DNA of 21,819 nucleotides from a virus. Under the pieces are notes generated by a model, which did not search any database, had not been told where the DNA came from, and saw nothing but the letters and a program-made list of their open reading frames with translations. Position 1 is the stretch's first letter, and each line of letters begins with the position of its first letter. The translations under genes and the position numbers were made by a program. Shown here one piece after another: positions 12,750 through 20,354 of this stretch. The stretch is taken from positions 1-21,819 of the IMG/VR virus record IMGVR_UViG_3300020477_000152; one strand, written 5' to 3'.

Positions 12750-13771
12750 TAACTTTCAGCAAATCCGTGCATTACTACTATTCTTGCGCCTGCGTGTGCG
12801 GCCTCTCCAGCAGTAGTAACAGTTGATCCACTCATTGTGTAATTGGTTGTAGGTTCCTGCATTACTCCATCTATATAAAGTATTACATTTTTTACATCAC
12901 TAGGTGATTTACTCATTGTAAATGATGTTGTAGAGCCATCGCCTGTAAAGATATCTTTTACAATTTCTTGTGCAGTATGTTCAGTTCTTAAATTTGACCA
13001 TGTAGAGCCATCTTCTGACACTTCGTATTTGCCAGTTTGAGTGTTAAATCTCATTACACCTTCTTCAGCAGTTGGTCTTTCAGCAGTAGTACCTGTAGGT
13101 ATTGTTATACCAGTGTTAGCACTAAAGATATATTTTCCTGTTCCTGAAGATGCAAAAGTAAAGTCTGCGTTAGTAACGTCTTGTTCTATTGTAGAACCAT
13201 TAAATGTAAAGTTACCTGTTGCCGCTGTTAAACTTGATACACCAATTGTTCCTGTGTATCTTGCTCCAGAAACATAAACAGATTTACCTGAAAAGTTTAC
13301 GCCGTTAGGTAAGTTTGTTCCTATAAAATGTAATACACCAGATTGATAATCAAAAAAGAATTCATCGTTATTACCTGAACCTGCCGGAAACACTCTAGTT
13401 CCACTTGCCGCGGCTGTTCCGGCATTACCCGCTGTGTGAATATAAACTATAACACCATATGTTGAACCAAACTCTGGTGGAATCCAATCTGTCAAACCTG
13501 TTTTCCATGATCTATTTGCTGTTGCTGTATTATCTTCTGTACACTCATCTGGAGCAGTTGTAGGATAAACTGTTACAATACCTGCAGTTGATGCCGGCAT
13601 AGATGCTGGAATACCATTTGCTTGGTTCCAAACTTTATCACCTCTTAATAATAATGGAGATGCAATGGCTTCGTTGGGTGCCGCCTTGTTGGCATTGGTA
13701 TCAGTTTTAGTTGCACCATACCCTAACTTCTTCCAAAGATAATCTACTTTTTTTGCATCAGCTATTGCCAT
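12746..13771 (-). CDS. Modular tail-fibre/virion protein, 341 aa
   Basis: The N-terminal ~180 residues (MAIADAKKVDYLWKKLGYGA, then PEFGSTYGVIVYIHT and FFFDYQSGVLHFIG) are of a type found in marine T4-like virion proteins. The C-terminal part is built from shared modules: GTTAERPTAEEGVMRFNTQT followed by GKYEVSEDGSTW, then GDGSTTSFTMSKSPSDVKNV with YIDGVMQEPTTNYT. The ATG overlaps the stop of the 982-aa gene by one base (TAATG), so the two are coupled and probably form one fibre assembly. AGGAG lies about 12 bases upstream of the ATG, a weak site. Confidence 0.8.
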   Translation of the reverse strand: MAIADAKKVDYLWKKLGYGATKTDTNANKAAPNEAIASPLLLRGDKVWNQANGIPASMPASTAGIVTVYPTTAPDECTEDNTATANRSWKTGLTDWIPPEFGSTYGVIVYIHTAGNAGTAAASGTRVFPAGSGNNDEFFFDYQSGVLHFIGTNLPNGVNFSGKSVYVSGARYTGTIGVSSLTAATGNFTFNGSTIEQDVTNADFTFASSGTGKYIFSANTGITIPTGTTAERPTAEEGVMRFNTQTGKYEVSEDGSTWSNLRTEHTAQEIVKDIFTGDGSTTSFTMSKSPSDVKNVILYIDGVMQEPTTNYTMSGSTVTTAGEAAHAGARIVVMHGFAESY

Positions 13772-16719
13772 TATTCTGCTACTCCTACTGATAATGCTGT
13801 TATGCTATCACCTGAGTTTAATAAAATTCTAACTAAACAGTTATTGTCTCTAGCGTTTGACATACTTTCAGTTCCTAATGTAAATGTAAATTGCTCTGAA
13901 GAATAAGTTGTATTATCAATCACTCTGTCGCCTCCCGTTTTTGCCACTCCAGCACTTCCGTTTCCTCCTGCATCAGCTCCTGGAACTCCTGAACCGTTAT
14001 ATTGTGTTGAACAATCTAACCATCCATTTGTTGAAGATGATGTGTTGTCAGTTGACGCACCAGGTAATTTAATCCACATACCAGACACTTTGCCTGACAT
14101 TGTAATTGAAAACTGTGATACTGTTGCTCTTCTAAAAGCAAAATTAAAGTATTGTCCTCCTGACCTACCACTATTTAAGTTTGGTCCGGCCGGAAGATAA
14201 CCACTACTTAAATCTGTTGTGTAGTGAGATATTGTTCCAAATCTTATTATTGCTTCGTTGGTGCCTGCCACAGTAACCGCTCCTGACCAAACTGAATCAG
14301 TGTAGTAATTGGCATTAGATGAATCATCGATGTCTGGATTATTACCTGACAAGGCACCGAACCCTGCAATTCTAACGGCATCGTCGTCAAACGTTGCCCC
14401 TAAAGAATCTGATACTGCGATACCACCGTCTTCTTTATCAAGACCATTAGGTGTGGTATCGTTATAAACTTGAATTTTTGTTGTGCTAGAAGTATTGTAA
14501 CTACCTATACCGTTACAATTTCTTGCTCTAATTTTAATTTCGTTAACGCATACTGCTGAATTTGTAGTAGTAATTGGAATAGTAAGAGTAGCAAGTGCGT
14601 ATGCACTACCTACTCCAAGATTTACTGCTGGAACAGTAGTTGAACCATCACCGATTGTTGCATATGTAAAATCTAAATTTGAAATAGCATTGCCACTACT
14701 TCCTTCCACTCTTGAATCATAATCAACTTCAACTGGATTAGATACATCAGAATAACATTGTCCAGTTAAATTAGATACTGTTACTCCAGCTAAAGATAAA
14801 GTAGGTGCTGATCCTATTTCAGAGTAATAAGGTATTCCTGAAATATATCTATAAGTTCCTGCTGAGCCTTCTGATAATGTTCCTACTGCCGCAATAGTTG
14901 GTGTTGCAGTTACATTATCTTTTACAAATTCTAAAACGTTTGTATTACCTAATGTGTGTTGTAGTTGAAAACTGTTTACACCTGTACTAATTCCGCTTGT
15001 TGCTTTACTAACAATAGCTTTAAATCCACTATAAAGATTTGGATAGTAAATGCTTGATGCAAAACTTACTGCGGCTCCTGTTGCATTTAATAAATTGTAA
15101 TCACTTTCTGATTCTATTGTACAACTTGTTGCTGTACCACTATTATCACTACCTGATAATACTATGGCACCGTCGGCGGTTCCGTTTACGTAGGCCGTTA
15201 ATGTACCTGTCGCGGCATTGTAACAAAAAGTTGATTGTGATGCAGTTCTAACAGGATCAACTGTTGTAATTCTGTTAACAGAATCTCCTGCTGAATAAGT
15301 TGGTGAACCTGATACGTTTTCAGTAAATCCAGTACAAAGTTTTGGACTTGTTCCTGTTGTTGCGTTCATGGCTATTGTTTTTGAACCTAAATGATTTGGC
15401 GCCGAAGGAGCGTCATCATAAACTTTTATTACATAATTTCCTGTTGCAGGAATATCACTTGGGTTTGCTGTTGAGTGACTAGATAATGTTAATACCATTG
15501 TATCTCGTCCAGTACCTGTATGTGTACCTGCTCCCCACTGATGTGATAATCTTGCACCACCTCCTACAGAGTTTACACCACCTGGTTGATTGTCTCCACT
15601 AATTGTATCAGCACTACTTCCGTCTGCCCAATTCATTGAGTATGCCACAGTTGCACCACTTGTATTAGTTGTTGCGTTTTCCATGTATCTTGTTTGTCCT
15701 TCAACTACCCAAGCACTATTTCCTGTTAAAGCAGTGCTGTCTGATGCAGTAGAAAATAATCCAAAACTTACACTTGGTGTTGCTGTGTAAATTGTAATAT
15801 AATTTGATCTTGTAAATGATGCGTGTGAGCCTGCTGAATCTGTTACTGCACCGTTGGCATATGCTTTTACTGTTACAGTCATTGCACCCGTTGAGTTGTA
15901 AGTATGAGATGGTGTTGAATCAGATGTACCTGTTGTTGTATTACTGTCACCCCAAGTAATTGTATATCTGTCTGCACCTCCACCTACTGTTGAAATTGTT
16001 AATGTAACTGTTGTGCCTGAGCCTGCCGCTGTAATATTTGATGTAAACGTTACACTTTTTACATAAAAATCTGCTCTAATATTTTCTGTTACTTCATTTA
16101 AATCGTCGATTGCATCTGTAATTGAACCAGAATTATCAAGTGTATAAGAACCATCACCAAAACTTGAATCTGTTGGAAGTCCTAAAGTTAAGTCGCCACC
16201 TTCTAAACCTGAAGTGTTTGAATCAACGTATGCCTTAGAAGCGGCATCGTTAGCATTGGATGGAGTTGTTGCTACTCTAAGATTTGCTAGTGATACACTA
16301 GTTAAATCTGTTCTTGTTGAACCATCAGATGTTGTTGTTGCAACTTTAAAAACGTCATCAGTTTCATCCCAAAATATAACAGCAGGATTTTGTGATGATC
16401 CTCTGTTTATCATTATTCCAGAATCAGTATCAGCTGATGCATTTTCATTTATTGTAAGAATATTATCTTCTACTACTAAATTTTGTGAGTCTATTGAGGT
16501 TGTTGTACCTTGAACTATTAAATCTCCTGTAATAGTTTGGTTACCTGTAATTCTTGTATTACCAGCAACATCTAAAGCAAAGTTACCTGGAGAATCTGTT
16601 TTTATACCAATACGACCGTTTGCTACATCTACGTATAATAGATTTGAATTGAACGCCAAATCCGTACTTCGAATAAGGTTCGATTCTAATAATTCTCCTG
16701 CTATCTTTGTTATTGCCAT
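13771..16719 (-). CDS. Large virion/fibre protein with two PKD-like domains, 982 aa
   Basis: Residues 1-51 are the shared N-terminal module (MAITKIAGELLESNLIRSTD, NLLYVDVANGRIGI). Residues ~65-130 are the GDLIVQGTTTSID...VVEDNILTINEN module, followed by NDAASKAYVDS (~157-167). Residues ~223-312 and ~313-435 look like PKD-type beta-sandwiches: YTITWGDSNTTT with SHTYNSTGAMTVTVKAY, and YSMNWADGSSAD with LSHQWG and a paired strand. The remaining ~540 residues are beta-rich and end in a Gly/Ser/Asn-rich segment that may be the tip. PKD domains often mediate protein or glycan contact. A GTAAATA element lies 13 bases before the ATG and no Shine-Dalgarno sequence is visible. Confidence 0.8.
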   Translation of the reverse strand: MAITKIAGELLESNLIRSTDLAFNSNLLYVDVANGRIGIKTDSPGNFALDVAGNTRITGNQTITGDLIVQGTTTSIDSQNLVVEDNILTINENASADTDSGIMINRGSSQNPAVIFWDETDDVFKVATTTSDGSTRTDLTSVSLANLRVATTPSNANDAASKAYVDSNTSGLEGGDLTLGLPTDSSFGDGSYTLDNSGSITDAIDDLNEVTENIRADFYVKSVTFTSNITAAGSGTTVTLTISTVGGGADRYTITWGDSNTTTGTSDSTPSHTYNSTGAMTVTVKAYANGAVTDSAGSHASFTRSNYITIYTATPSVSFGLFSTASDSTALTGNSAWVVEGQTRYMENATTNTSGATVAYSMNWADGSSADTISGDNQPGGVNSVGGGARLSHQWGAGTHTGTGRDTMVLTLSSHSTANPSDIPATGNYVIKVYDDAPSAPNHLGSKTIAMNATTGTSPKLCTGFTENVSGSPTYSAGDSVNRITTVDPVRTASQSTFCYNAATGTLTAYVNGTADGAIVLSGSDNSGTATSCTIESESDYNLLNATGAAVSFASSIYYPNLYSGFKAIVSKATSGISTGVNSFQLQHTLGNTNVLEFVKDNVTATPTIAAVGTLSEGSAGTYRYISGIPYYSEIGSAPTLSLAGVTVSNLTGQCYSDVSNPVEVDYDSRVEGSSGNAISNLDFTYATIGDGSTTVPAVNLGVGSAYALATLTIPITTTNSAVCVNEIKIRARNCNGIGSYNTSSTTKIQVYNDTTPNGLDKEDGGIAVSDSLGATFDDDAVRIAGFGALSGNNPDIDDSSNANYYTDSVWSGAVTVAGTNEAIIRFGTISHYTTDLSSGYLPAGPNLNSGRSGGQYFNFAFRRATVSQFSITMSGKVSGMWIKLPGASTDNTSSSTNGWLDCSTQYNGSGVPGADAGGNGSAGVAKTGGDRVIDNTTYSSEQFTFTLGTESMSNARDNNCLVRILLNSGDSITALSVGVAE

Positions 16720-16732
16720 AATACTACTTCAA

Positions 16733-16739
16733 TATTTAC
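16733..16739 (-). promoter_or_regulatory. Putative late promoter GTAAATA for the 982-aa operon
   Basis: On the minus strand, 13 bases before the ATG at 16719, in the 63-bp divergent gap. The predicted leader is only about 7 nt. Confidence 0.5.
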
Positions 16740-16767
16740 CAATTATTCGTACGGTTACAATCTAGCA

Positions 16768-16774
16768 CTAAATA
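16768..16774 (+). promoter_or_regulatory. Putative late promoter CTAAATA for the 288-aa gene
   Basis: On the plus strand, 8 bases before the ATG at 16783. CTAAATAATC also occurs before the 77-aa gene at 20231. No Shine-Dalgarno sequence is present. Confidence 0.5.
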
Positions 16775-16782
16775 ATCATTAT

Positions 16783-17649
16783 ATGGCACTATTACCTATT
16801 AATAAAATTGAGAAAGTTTCTAAAAGTCGTATAGCAGTAGAGCAGTTAGATCTGTATAAAAATGCTATTAGTGGAGATGTAATTGATGGTGGAACAATTA
16901 CAAATTTTAGAAGCTCTGGGATAAGAGATCAATCGTCTAGTCAACAACTTACTATTACTGATGGCAACGTAGAAATTGCAACAGATTTACATATTAAAGG
17001 TACTGTAAAAGTAGAAAATTTAGAATATGTTCAAGCACAGGTTCCAAAATTAAATGTTAAAGAAGCAATTATGGTTGACCATAATGAAGTTATTTGGAAA
17101 AATGCTTTAGGAAAATCTGTTAAAAGAAGTAGTTTAGAAGAGTTAGGTATACTAAAAAATTTACAAGTTAGAAATACTTTTTATGTTGGTGATGGACGTG
17201 TAGGGATTAATACAACGGCACCAAGTGCGGATTTTTCAGTTAACTCTGGTGGTTATGAAATTATAACAACTATGCATGAATCAAATGCTTATGTTGGAAC
17301 ACATACACACGTTCCATTTGCTATTGGAACAGATAACACACCAAGATTAACTTGCAGATCAAATGGAGATGTAGTTGTCGGAAGTGAAACAGGCAAACCT
17401 GTTAAGTTAAATGTATATGGTCAGTTAGGTATTGGTGTAAAATATCCTCAAGAAAGTTTAGAAGTTGATGGTAACATTAAATTTGCAGAAAGAACTTTTA
17501 CTTCTGGAGAGAAAGAACCAACAGATGGTAGATGGAATACAGGTTCAATTGTGTGGAATGAAATACCTGAGATAAACAAACCAATTGGTTGGGTATGTAT
17601 TAGAGGTGGAAAGCCAGGTTCCTGGCGTCCTTTCGGATTAATTCAATAA
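16783..17649 (+). CDS. Virion/fibre structural protein, 288 aa
   Basis: The N terminus (MALLPINKIEKVSKSRIAVE then DGGTITNFRSSGI) is unlike the MAIGRI-type module of the minus-strand fibres. The middle has two GxVGINTxxP-like turns typical of fibre shafts: GRVGINTTAPSADFSV (~143) and QLGIGVKYPQESLEVDGNI (~225). The end reads GSIVWNEIP...PIGWVCIRGGKPGSWRPFG, a terminal pattern seen in phage spike and fibre proteins. It is the only structural gene on the plus strand in the fibre cluster, with its own promoter element, and runs tail-to-tail into the 155-aa gene with a 3-base gap. A structural role is likely; the exact part is unknown. Confidence 0.75.
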   Translation: MALLPINKIEKVSKSRIAVEQLDLYKNAISGDVIDGGTITNFRSSGIRDQSSSQQLTITDGNVEIATDLHIKGTVKVENLEYVQAQVPKLNVKEAIMVDHNEVIWKNALGKSVKRSSLEELGILKNLQVRNTFYVGDGRVGINTTAPSADFSVNSGGYEIITTMHESNAYVGTHTHVPFAIGTDNTPRLTCRSNGDVVVGSETGKPVKLNVYGQLGIGVKYPQESLEVDGNIKFAERTFTSGEKEPTDGRWNTGSIVWNEIPEINKPIGWVCIRGGKPGSWRPFGLIQ

Positions 17650-17652
17650 AAA

Positions 17653-18120
17653 TTATTCGCCTAGTTTATGTATGTTGTGAATTACGGAAATGATGTGACC
17701 GTTAGTTGCACCATCATTGGCAGGTGGAGCAGAACCAAAAGTAATTTCGCCACCTGAATATGTATAGTTTGTAGTTGGTACTTGATAAACACCGCCAACA
17801 AATATTATCATATCTGATGCATCAGTTGGTGTAACACTTAAAGTAGCCGCAGTTGAACCATCAAGTGTATTTCCTTTTCCGCTACCAAATACAGTTGTTG
17901 TTCCGTCACCTTGAAATTTATCTACAGTTAAAGTTTTTTCTCCAGCCGCTGATGAAATGTTATACCAAGCAGAACTTATGTATGCTTGAAATGTTGAAGT
18001 TGTTGTATTGAAAACTACTTGACCACTAGTACCTGAAGGTCGTTGAGCTGTTGTTACATTTGGAATAGTAATTCCAAAAGCATTGTCGCCTATTACTGGG
18101 TTTTTTGCATATCTACCCAT
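17653..18120 (-). CDS. Small modular fibre protein, 155 aa
   Basis: The start is placed at the ATG at 18120 (MGRYAKNPVIGDNAFGI) rather than 69 bases further upstream, because it lies 5 bases after the preceding gene's stop and follows an AGGA. The longer form would run through that gene's 3' end. The protein is two shared modules in series: TTAQRPSGTSGQVVFNTTTS with AYISSAWYN, then GDGTTTVF...VGGVYQVPTTNYTYSG, both also found in the 341-aa and 534-aa fibres. It is thus a minimal fibre made of the repeated tip modules without an N-terminal anchor. It is the last gene of a three-gene operon. Confidence 0.75.
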   Translation of the reverse strand: MGRYAKNPVIGDNAFGITIPNVTTAQRPSGTSGQVVFNTTTSTFQAYISSAWYNISSAAGEKTLTVDKFQGDGTTTVFGSGKGNTLDGSTAATLSVTPTDASDMIIFVGGVYQVPTTNYTYSGGEITFGSAPPANDGATNGHIISVIHNIHKLGE

Positions 18121-18125
18121 GGCTA

Positions 18126-18437
18126 TTATAATCCTATAGTCGAGATTGTTGCGTTGAACTGTGCCGCTGAATCTGGTGCCGCGATCCAAATTTTTGCACC
18201 TGACTCTAAAATCATTTTCTCTGTGTCTATGATATAAGTGTCTCTAGCTTTAATAGTTAATTGTGAATATACTAAATGGTTTGCACTTGCTGATACGCCA
18301 TTAGGAGTAACATATACATCAACAGTTCCATCGCCGTCTGTTTTATTTGTAATGTAAATTACTGTAACTGCCGTGTCCGCAGAAGCGGTGTATGCCGCTG
18401 TAACGCTGGTTCCTACTTGAAAATTTGTTATCGCCAT
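18126..18437 (-). CDS. Small virion structural protein, 103 aa
   Basis: It starts MAITNFQVGTSVTAAYTASA and continues with alternating strand-like segments (VTVIYITNK, GTVDVYVTPNG, HLVYSQLTIKARDTYIID), consistent with a single beta-sandwich. Similar short proteins occur in marine T4-like structural operons. AGGA is within the overlapping stop region of the previous gene, 4 bases of spacer precede the ATG, and the following gene starts 5 bases after its stop. It is probably an accessory component of the fibre or baseplate assembled with its operon neighbours. Confidence 0.7.
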   Translation of the reverse strand: MAITNFQVGTSVTAAYTASADTAVTVIYITNKTDGDGTVDVYVTPNGVSASANHLVYSQLTIKARDTYIIDTEKMILESGAKIWIAAPDSAAQFNATISTIGL

Positions 18438-18441
18438 ATTT

Positions 18442-19284
18442 TTATCCTAATGCTATTGCTAAAGCCGTAGCCTTACTCTTACTTATCAGTTCTCCAGCAG
18501 TACCAGAACTAACTGATGTGTTGTTAAAATATACTCCAGTTCCGCCACCACCTGGTGTTTGAGTCCACAATCTTGTTATAGCTGTTGCTGTTGGATCACC
18601 ACTACGATTTGCACTAAACGACAAAATATCGTTTATTACAACAGAGCCGGATCCATTTGTACTCAACTCTAAATCTGCGTTAGTTGAACTATTGGTAATT
18701 GAATGAATATCTGTTAAATTATTGTTTAAATTAAATGTAATTGAATCAGCACCAACAACACTAGTATTTGAAATATTTCGTCCACCTAATAATTGTAAAG
18801 TATCATTTGATCCACCTACTGTAATAACAGAAGAATCATCACCAACAATTACAATTGATGAAGCTGATGTGTTATCAACATATTGTTTAGATGCCGCGTG
18901 ATTGGCATGAGTAGGAGATGTAGCAACTTTTATATTTCCTAAAGTCATATTGGTAATTGCTGTAACCGATGGAGCATTTGTTGTAGTACCTAATTGAAAC
19001 TCATTGTCTCCTGCGTCCCAATATAATAATCCGTGATTTTCTGAACCTCTATTAAAAAATAATCCAGAATCTTCTGAATCTGCAGTAGAGTTGTTTCTGT
19101 TTACTTCTATAAATTGGTCTTCTATTGATAGTGATGCTGTGTTTAATTCTGTTCTTGTACCGTCAACAACTAAATCACCTTGAACTCTTGTTGTTTTTGA
19201 GTCTAAAAATACCGTATTTGAGCCACCCGCACCTGTGCCCGTTTTTATTGTATAATCACCTGATGTTCGTAATGTCTTTGCCAT
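18442..19284 (-). CDS. Modular fibre/virion protein, 280 aa
   Basis: Residues ~35-105 are the shared module GDLVVDGTRTELNTASLSIE, then FIEVNRN...GLLYWDAGDNEFQLGTT. It is followed by HANHAASKQYVDN (~128), which also appears in the 982-aa protein and in shorter form in the 347-aa one. The body is beta-rich (SITNSSTNADLELSTNGSG). It lacks the MAIGRI-type N terminus, so its attachment must differ. It is the first gene of a three-gene operon with an exact TATAAATA 7 bases before the ATG and no Shine-Dalgarno sequence, so translation may start on a leaderless message. Confidence 0.78.
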   Translation of the reverse strand: MAKTLRTSGDYTIKTGTGAGGSNTVFLDSKTTRVQGDLVVDGTRTELNTASLSIEDQFIEVNRNNSTADSEDSGLFFNRGSENHGLLYWDAGDNEFQLGTTTNAPSVTAITNMTLGNIKVATSPTHANHAASKQYVDNTSASSIVIVGDDSSVITVGGSNDTLQLLGGRNISNTSVVGADSITFNLNNNLTDIHSITNSSTNADLELSTNGSGSVVINDILSFSANRSGDPTATAITRLWTQTPGGGGTGVYFNNTSVSSGTAGELISKSKATALAIALG

Positions 19285-19291
19285 TTGCTAT

Positions 19292-19299
19292 TATTTATA
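19292..19299 (-). promoter_or_regulatory. T4-type late promoter TATAAATA for the 280-aa operon
   Basis: Exact T4 late element on the minus strand. It ends 7 bases before the ATG at 19284 and begins 8 bases after the terminator stem at 19308-19328. Confidence 0.65.
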
Positions 19300-19307
19300 T
19301 AAAGAAA

Positions 19308-19328
19308 GGGGGAGCGTTGAACTCCCCC
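19308..19328 (-). terminator. Rho-independent terminator of the 140-aa gene
   Basis: GGGGGAG (19308-19314) pairs with CTCCCCC (19322-19328) around a 7-nt loop. On the minus strand TTTCTTT follows. Confidence 0.82.
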
Positions 19329-19360
19329 TAAATCCTTATAAGCACGTGTTTGATCTATTA

Positions 19361-19783
19361 TTATCTAACGTCTATAGATCCAGCGCCTGAACCAGCTTGT
19401 CCTTCGTCAGAACCTTCTGCTCCAAGTGAGTATGTACAAGTACCTGCCGCACCCGCCGCCGTTACATAGTGAATTGTATTATTATAGAATTTTTCTACGT
19501 AAGCAACAGTAGAGTCGTTCAATATAACTTGAACACAAAACTGGTTGGATGTATTAGCCAATGATGCTGGTGCTACTGCTTTTAATTCATAAACTGCTTC
19601 AGATGAATCATCTAAGTGAATCTTGAATATTCTTGATCCTCTTTGAGATACAATGTATGCTGTTGTTGAACTAACTAGAGATCCACCACTTGGTCGATAT
19701 CCAGTTACTGCAATTTTACCAGAAAGTGCTCCGCCGAATCCGACGTCGCCACCCATTTTAGATCTTTTAATTGGTCTTCCCAT
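19361..19783 (-). CDS. Small virion structural protein, 140 aa
   Basis: The N terminus is basic and glycine-rich (MGRPIKRSKMGGDVGFGGAL), the core is beta-rich (STTAYIVSQRGSRIFKIHLD, then FCVQVILNDSTVAYVEKFYN), and the last ~20 residues are a Gly/Ser/Ala tail. Small proteins of this build are common among marine T4-like structural genes, but no precise role is known to me. It is monocistronic: a terminator precedes the promoter and another follows the stop. AAGGAGA lies 7 bases before the ATG. The leader upstream can fold as a 70-nt cloverleaf, suggesting a highly expressed or specially controlled message. Confidence 0.72.
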   Translation of the reverse strand: MGRPIKRSKMGGDVGFGGALSGKIAVTGYRPSGGSLVSSTTAYIVSQRGSRIFKIHLDDSSEAVYELKAVAPASLANTSNQFCVQVILNDSTVAYVEKFYNNTIHYVTAAGAAGTCTYSLGAEGSDEGQAGSGAGSIDVR

Positions 19784-19800
19784 TTTGTTTTCTCCTTGTT

Positions 19801-19870
19801 CAGAGCCTAATGCGAGTTCTACTCGCTACGCGGTTTATTCCGCATAAGTCTCCACTTGAGTGGAGCTCTG
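19801..19870 (-). promoter_or_regulatory. 70-nt cloverleaf-like structured leader
   Basis: CAGAGC (19801-19806) can pair with GCTCTG (19865-19870), closing three hairpins: GCGAG/CTCGC (19812-19826, 5-nt loop), GCGG/CCGC (19830-19843, 6-nt loop) and CTCCAC/GTGGAG (19850-19865, TTGA loop on the plus strand). One base (19865) is shared between the closing stem and the third hairpin. It lies between the AATAAATA promoter and the Shine-Dalgarno sequence of the 140-aa gene. Loop sizes do not fit a tRNA. Confidence 0.6.
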
Positions 19871-19883
19871 TTTGAACTATTAT

Positions 19884-19891
19884 TATTTATT
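19884..19891 (-). promoter_or_regulatory. Putative late promoter AATAAATA for the 140-aa gene
   Basis: On the minus strand, between the terminator at 19933-19966 and the cloverleaf. The start point expected about 6 nt downstream falls just before the closing stem of the cloverleaf. Confidence 0.5.
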
Positions 19892-19932
19892 ATTTTTTTG
19901 TGAAAAAAGTATACAACTTTAAGTATAAAAAA

Positions 19933-19966
19933 GAGTGGTGTAAAATTAAAAGTAGTTACACCACTC
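19933..19966 (-). terminator. Rho-independent terminator of the 77-aa gene
   Basis: GAGTGGTGTAA (19933-19943) pairs perfectly with TTACACCACTC (19956-19966) over 11 bp. On the minus strand a run of six T follows. Confidence 0.88.
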
Positions 19967-19997
19967 CTTGAGGTTAACGTATTTCTAGATTATTATA

Positions 19998-20231
19998 TTA
20001 TTTTCGATTGTAGATATGATATAAAATCCAAACTGCTACTAAACCGACCAATCCTTGATCAGAAAAACCAGCAAGTACGCCCTGGACATTTCCTATTACA
20101 GAAACGTTTGGCCAGAACGGAATACCTTGACCATTAAAAAGGATTTCTAAAACGATTCCTAATGCTATTAGGCTTACACCTACATCAGCTAATCCTTTTG
20201 CCCATCCTTTTATTTTTACCATGATATCCAT
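19998..20231 (-). CDS. Small two-helix membrane protein, 77 aa
   Basis: A short basic N terminus (MDIMVKIKGWAKG) is followed by a hydrophobic helix (about residues 16-32, VGVSLIALGIVLEILF), a Gly/Pro/Asn turn region with FWPNVSVIGNVQG, and a second helix (about 59-72, QGLVGLVAVWILYHIY) with a basic tail NRK. Size and two-helix hairpin layout would fit a holin or another phage membrane protein, but no lysis gene is beside it, so function is open. AGGGAGGT lies 5 bases before the ATG at 20231. The leader carries a 7-bp stem-loop just after a CTAAATA element, and a strong terminator follows the gene. Confidence 0.8.
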   Translation of the reverse strand: MDIMVKIKGWAKGLADVGVSLIALGIVLEILFNGQGIPFWPNVSVIGNVQGVLAGFSDQGLVGLVAVWILYHIYNRK

Positions 20232-20253
20232 ATTGGACCTCCCTTGATAAATT

Positions 20254-20271
20254 AAGTTTCTAATGAAACTT
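20254..20271 (-). promoter_or_regulatory. 5' leader stem-loop of the 77-aa gene
   Basis: AAGTTTC and GAAACTT form a perfect 7-bp stem with a 4-nt loop. It begins about where transcription from the CTAAATA element would start, so it would cap the 5' end of the message. Confidence 0.5.
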
Positions 20272-20276
20272 GCGAT

Positions 20277-20283
20277 TATTTAG
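20277..20283 (-). promoter_or_regulatory. Putative late promoter CTAAATA for the 77-aa gene
   Basis: On the minus strand, 45 bases before the ATG at 20231. CTAAATAATC is identical to the element before the 288-aa gene. Confidence 0.5.
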
Positions 20284-20354
20284 AACATGAATATTCGTAA
20301 TAATAATATCACATTTGGTCTGTGAGTCGAGTGAAGGTGAAAAAAAATTTTTAT

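Noticed and set aside
18121-18189. Upstream extension of the 155-aa fibre protein
   Set aside because: The extra 23 codons run over the 3' end of the 103-aa gene and are basic and unlike the family. The ATG at 18120 directly follows that gene's stop.
19801-19870. tRNA gene
   Set aside because: The cloverleaf layout lacks a 7-nt anticodon loop on a 5-bp stem, a T-loop motif and a 7-bp acceptor stem.
20284-20354. Terminator after the sulfotransferase gene
   Set aside because: There is an A/T run but no convincing GC-bearing stem before it.
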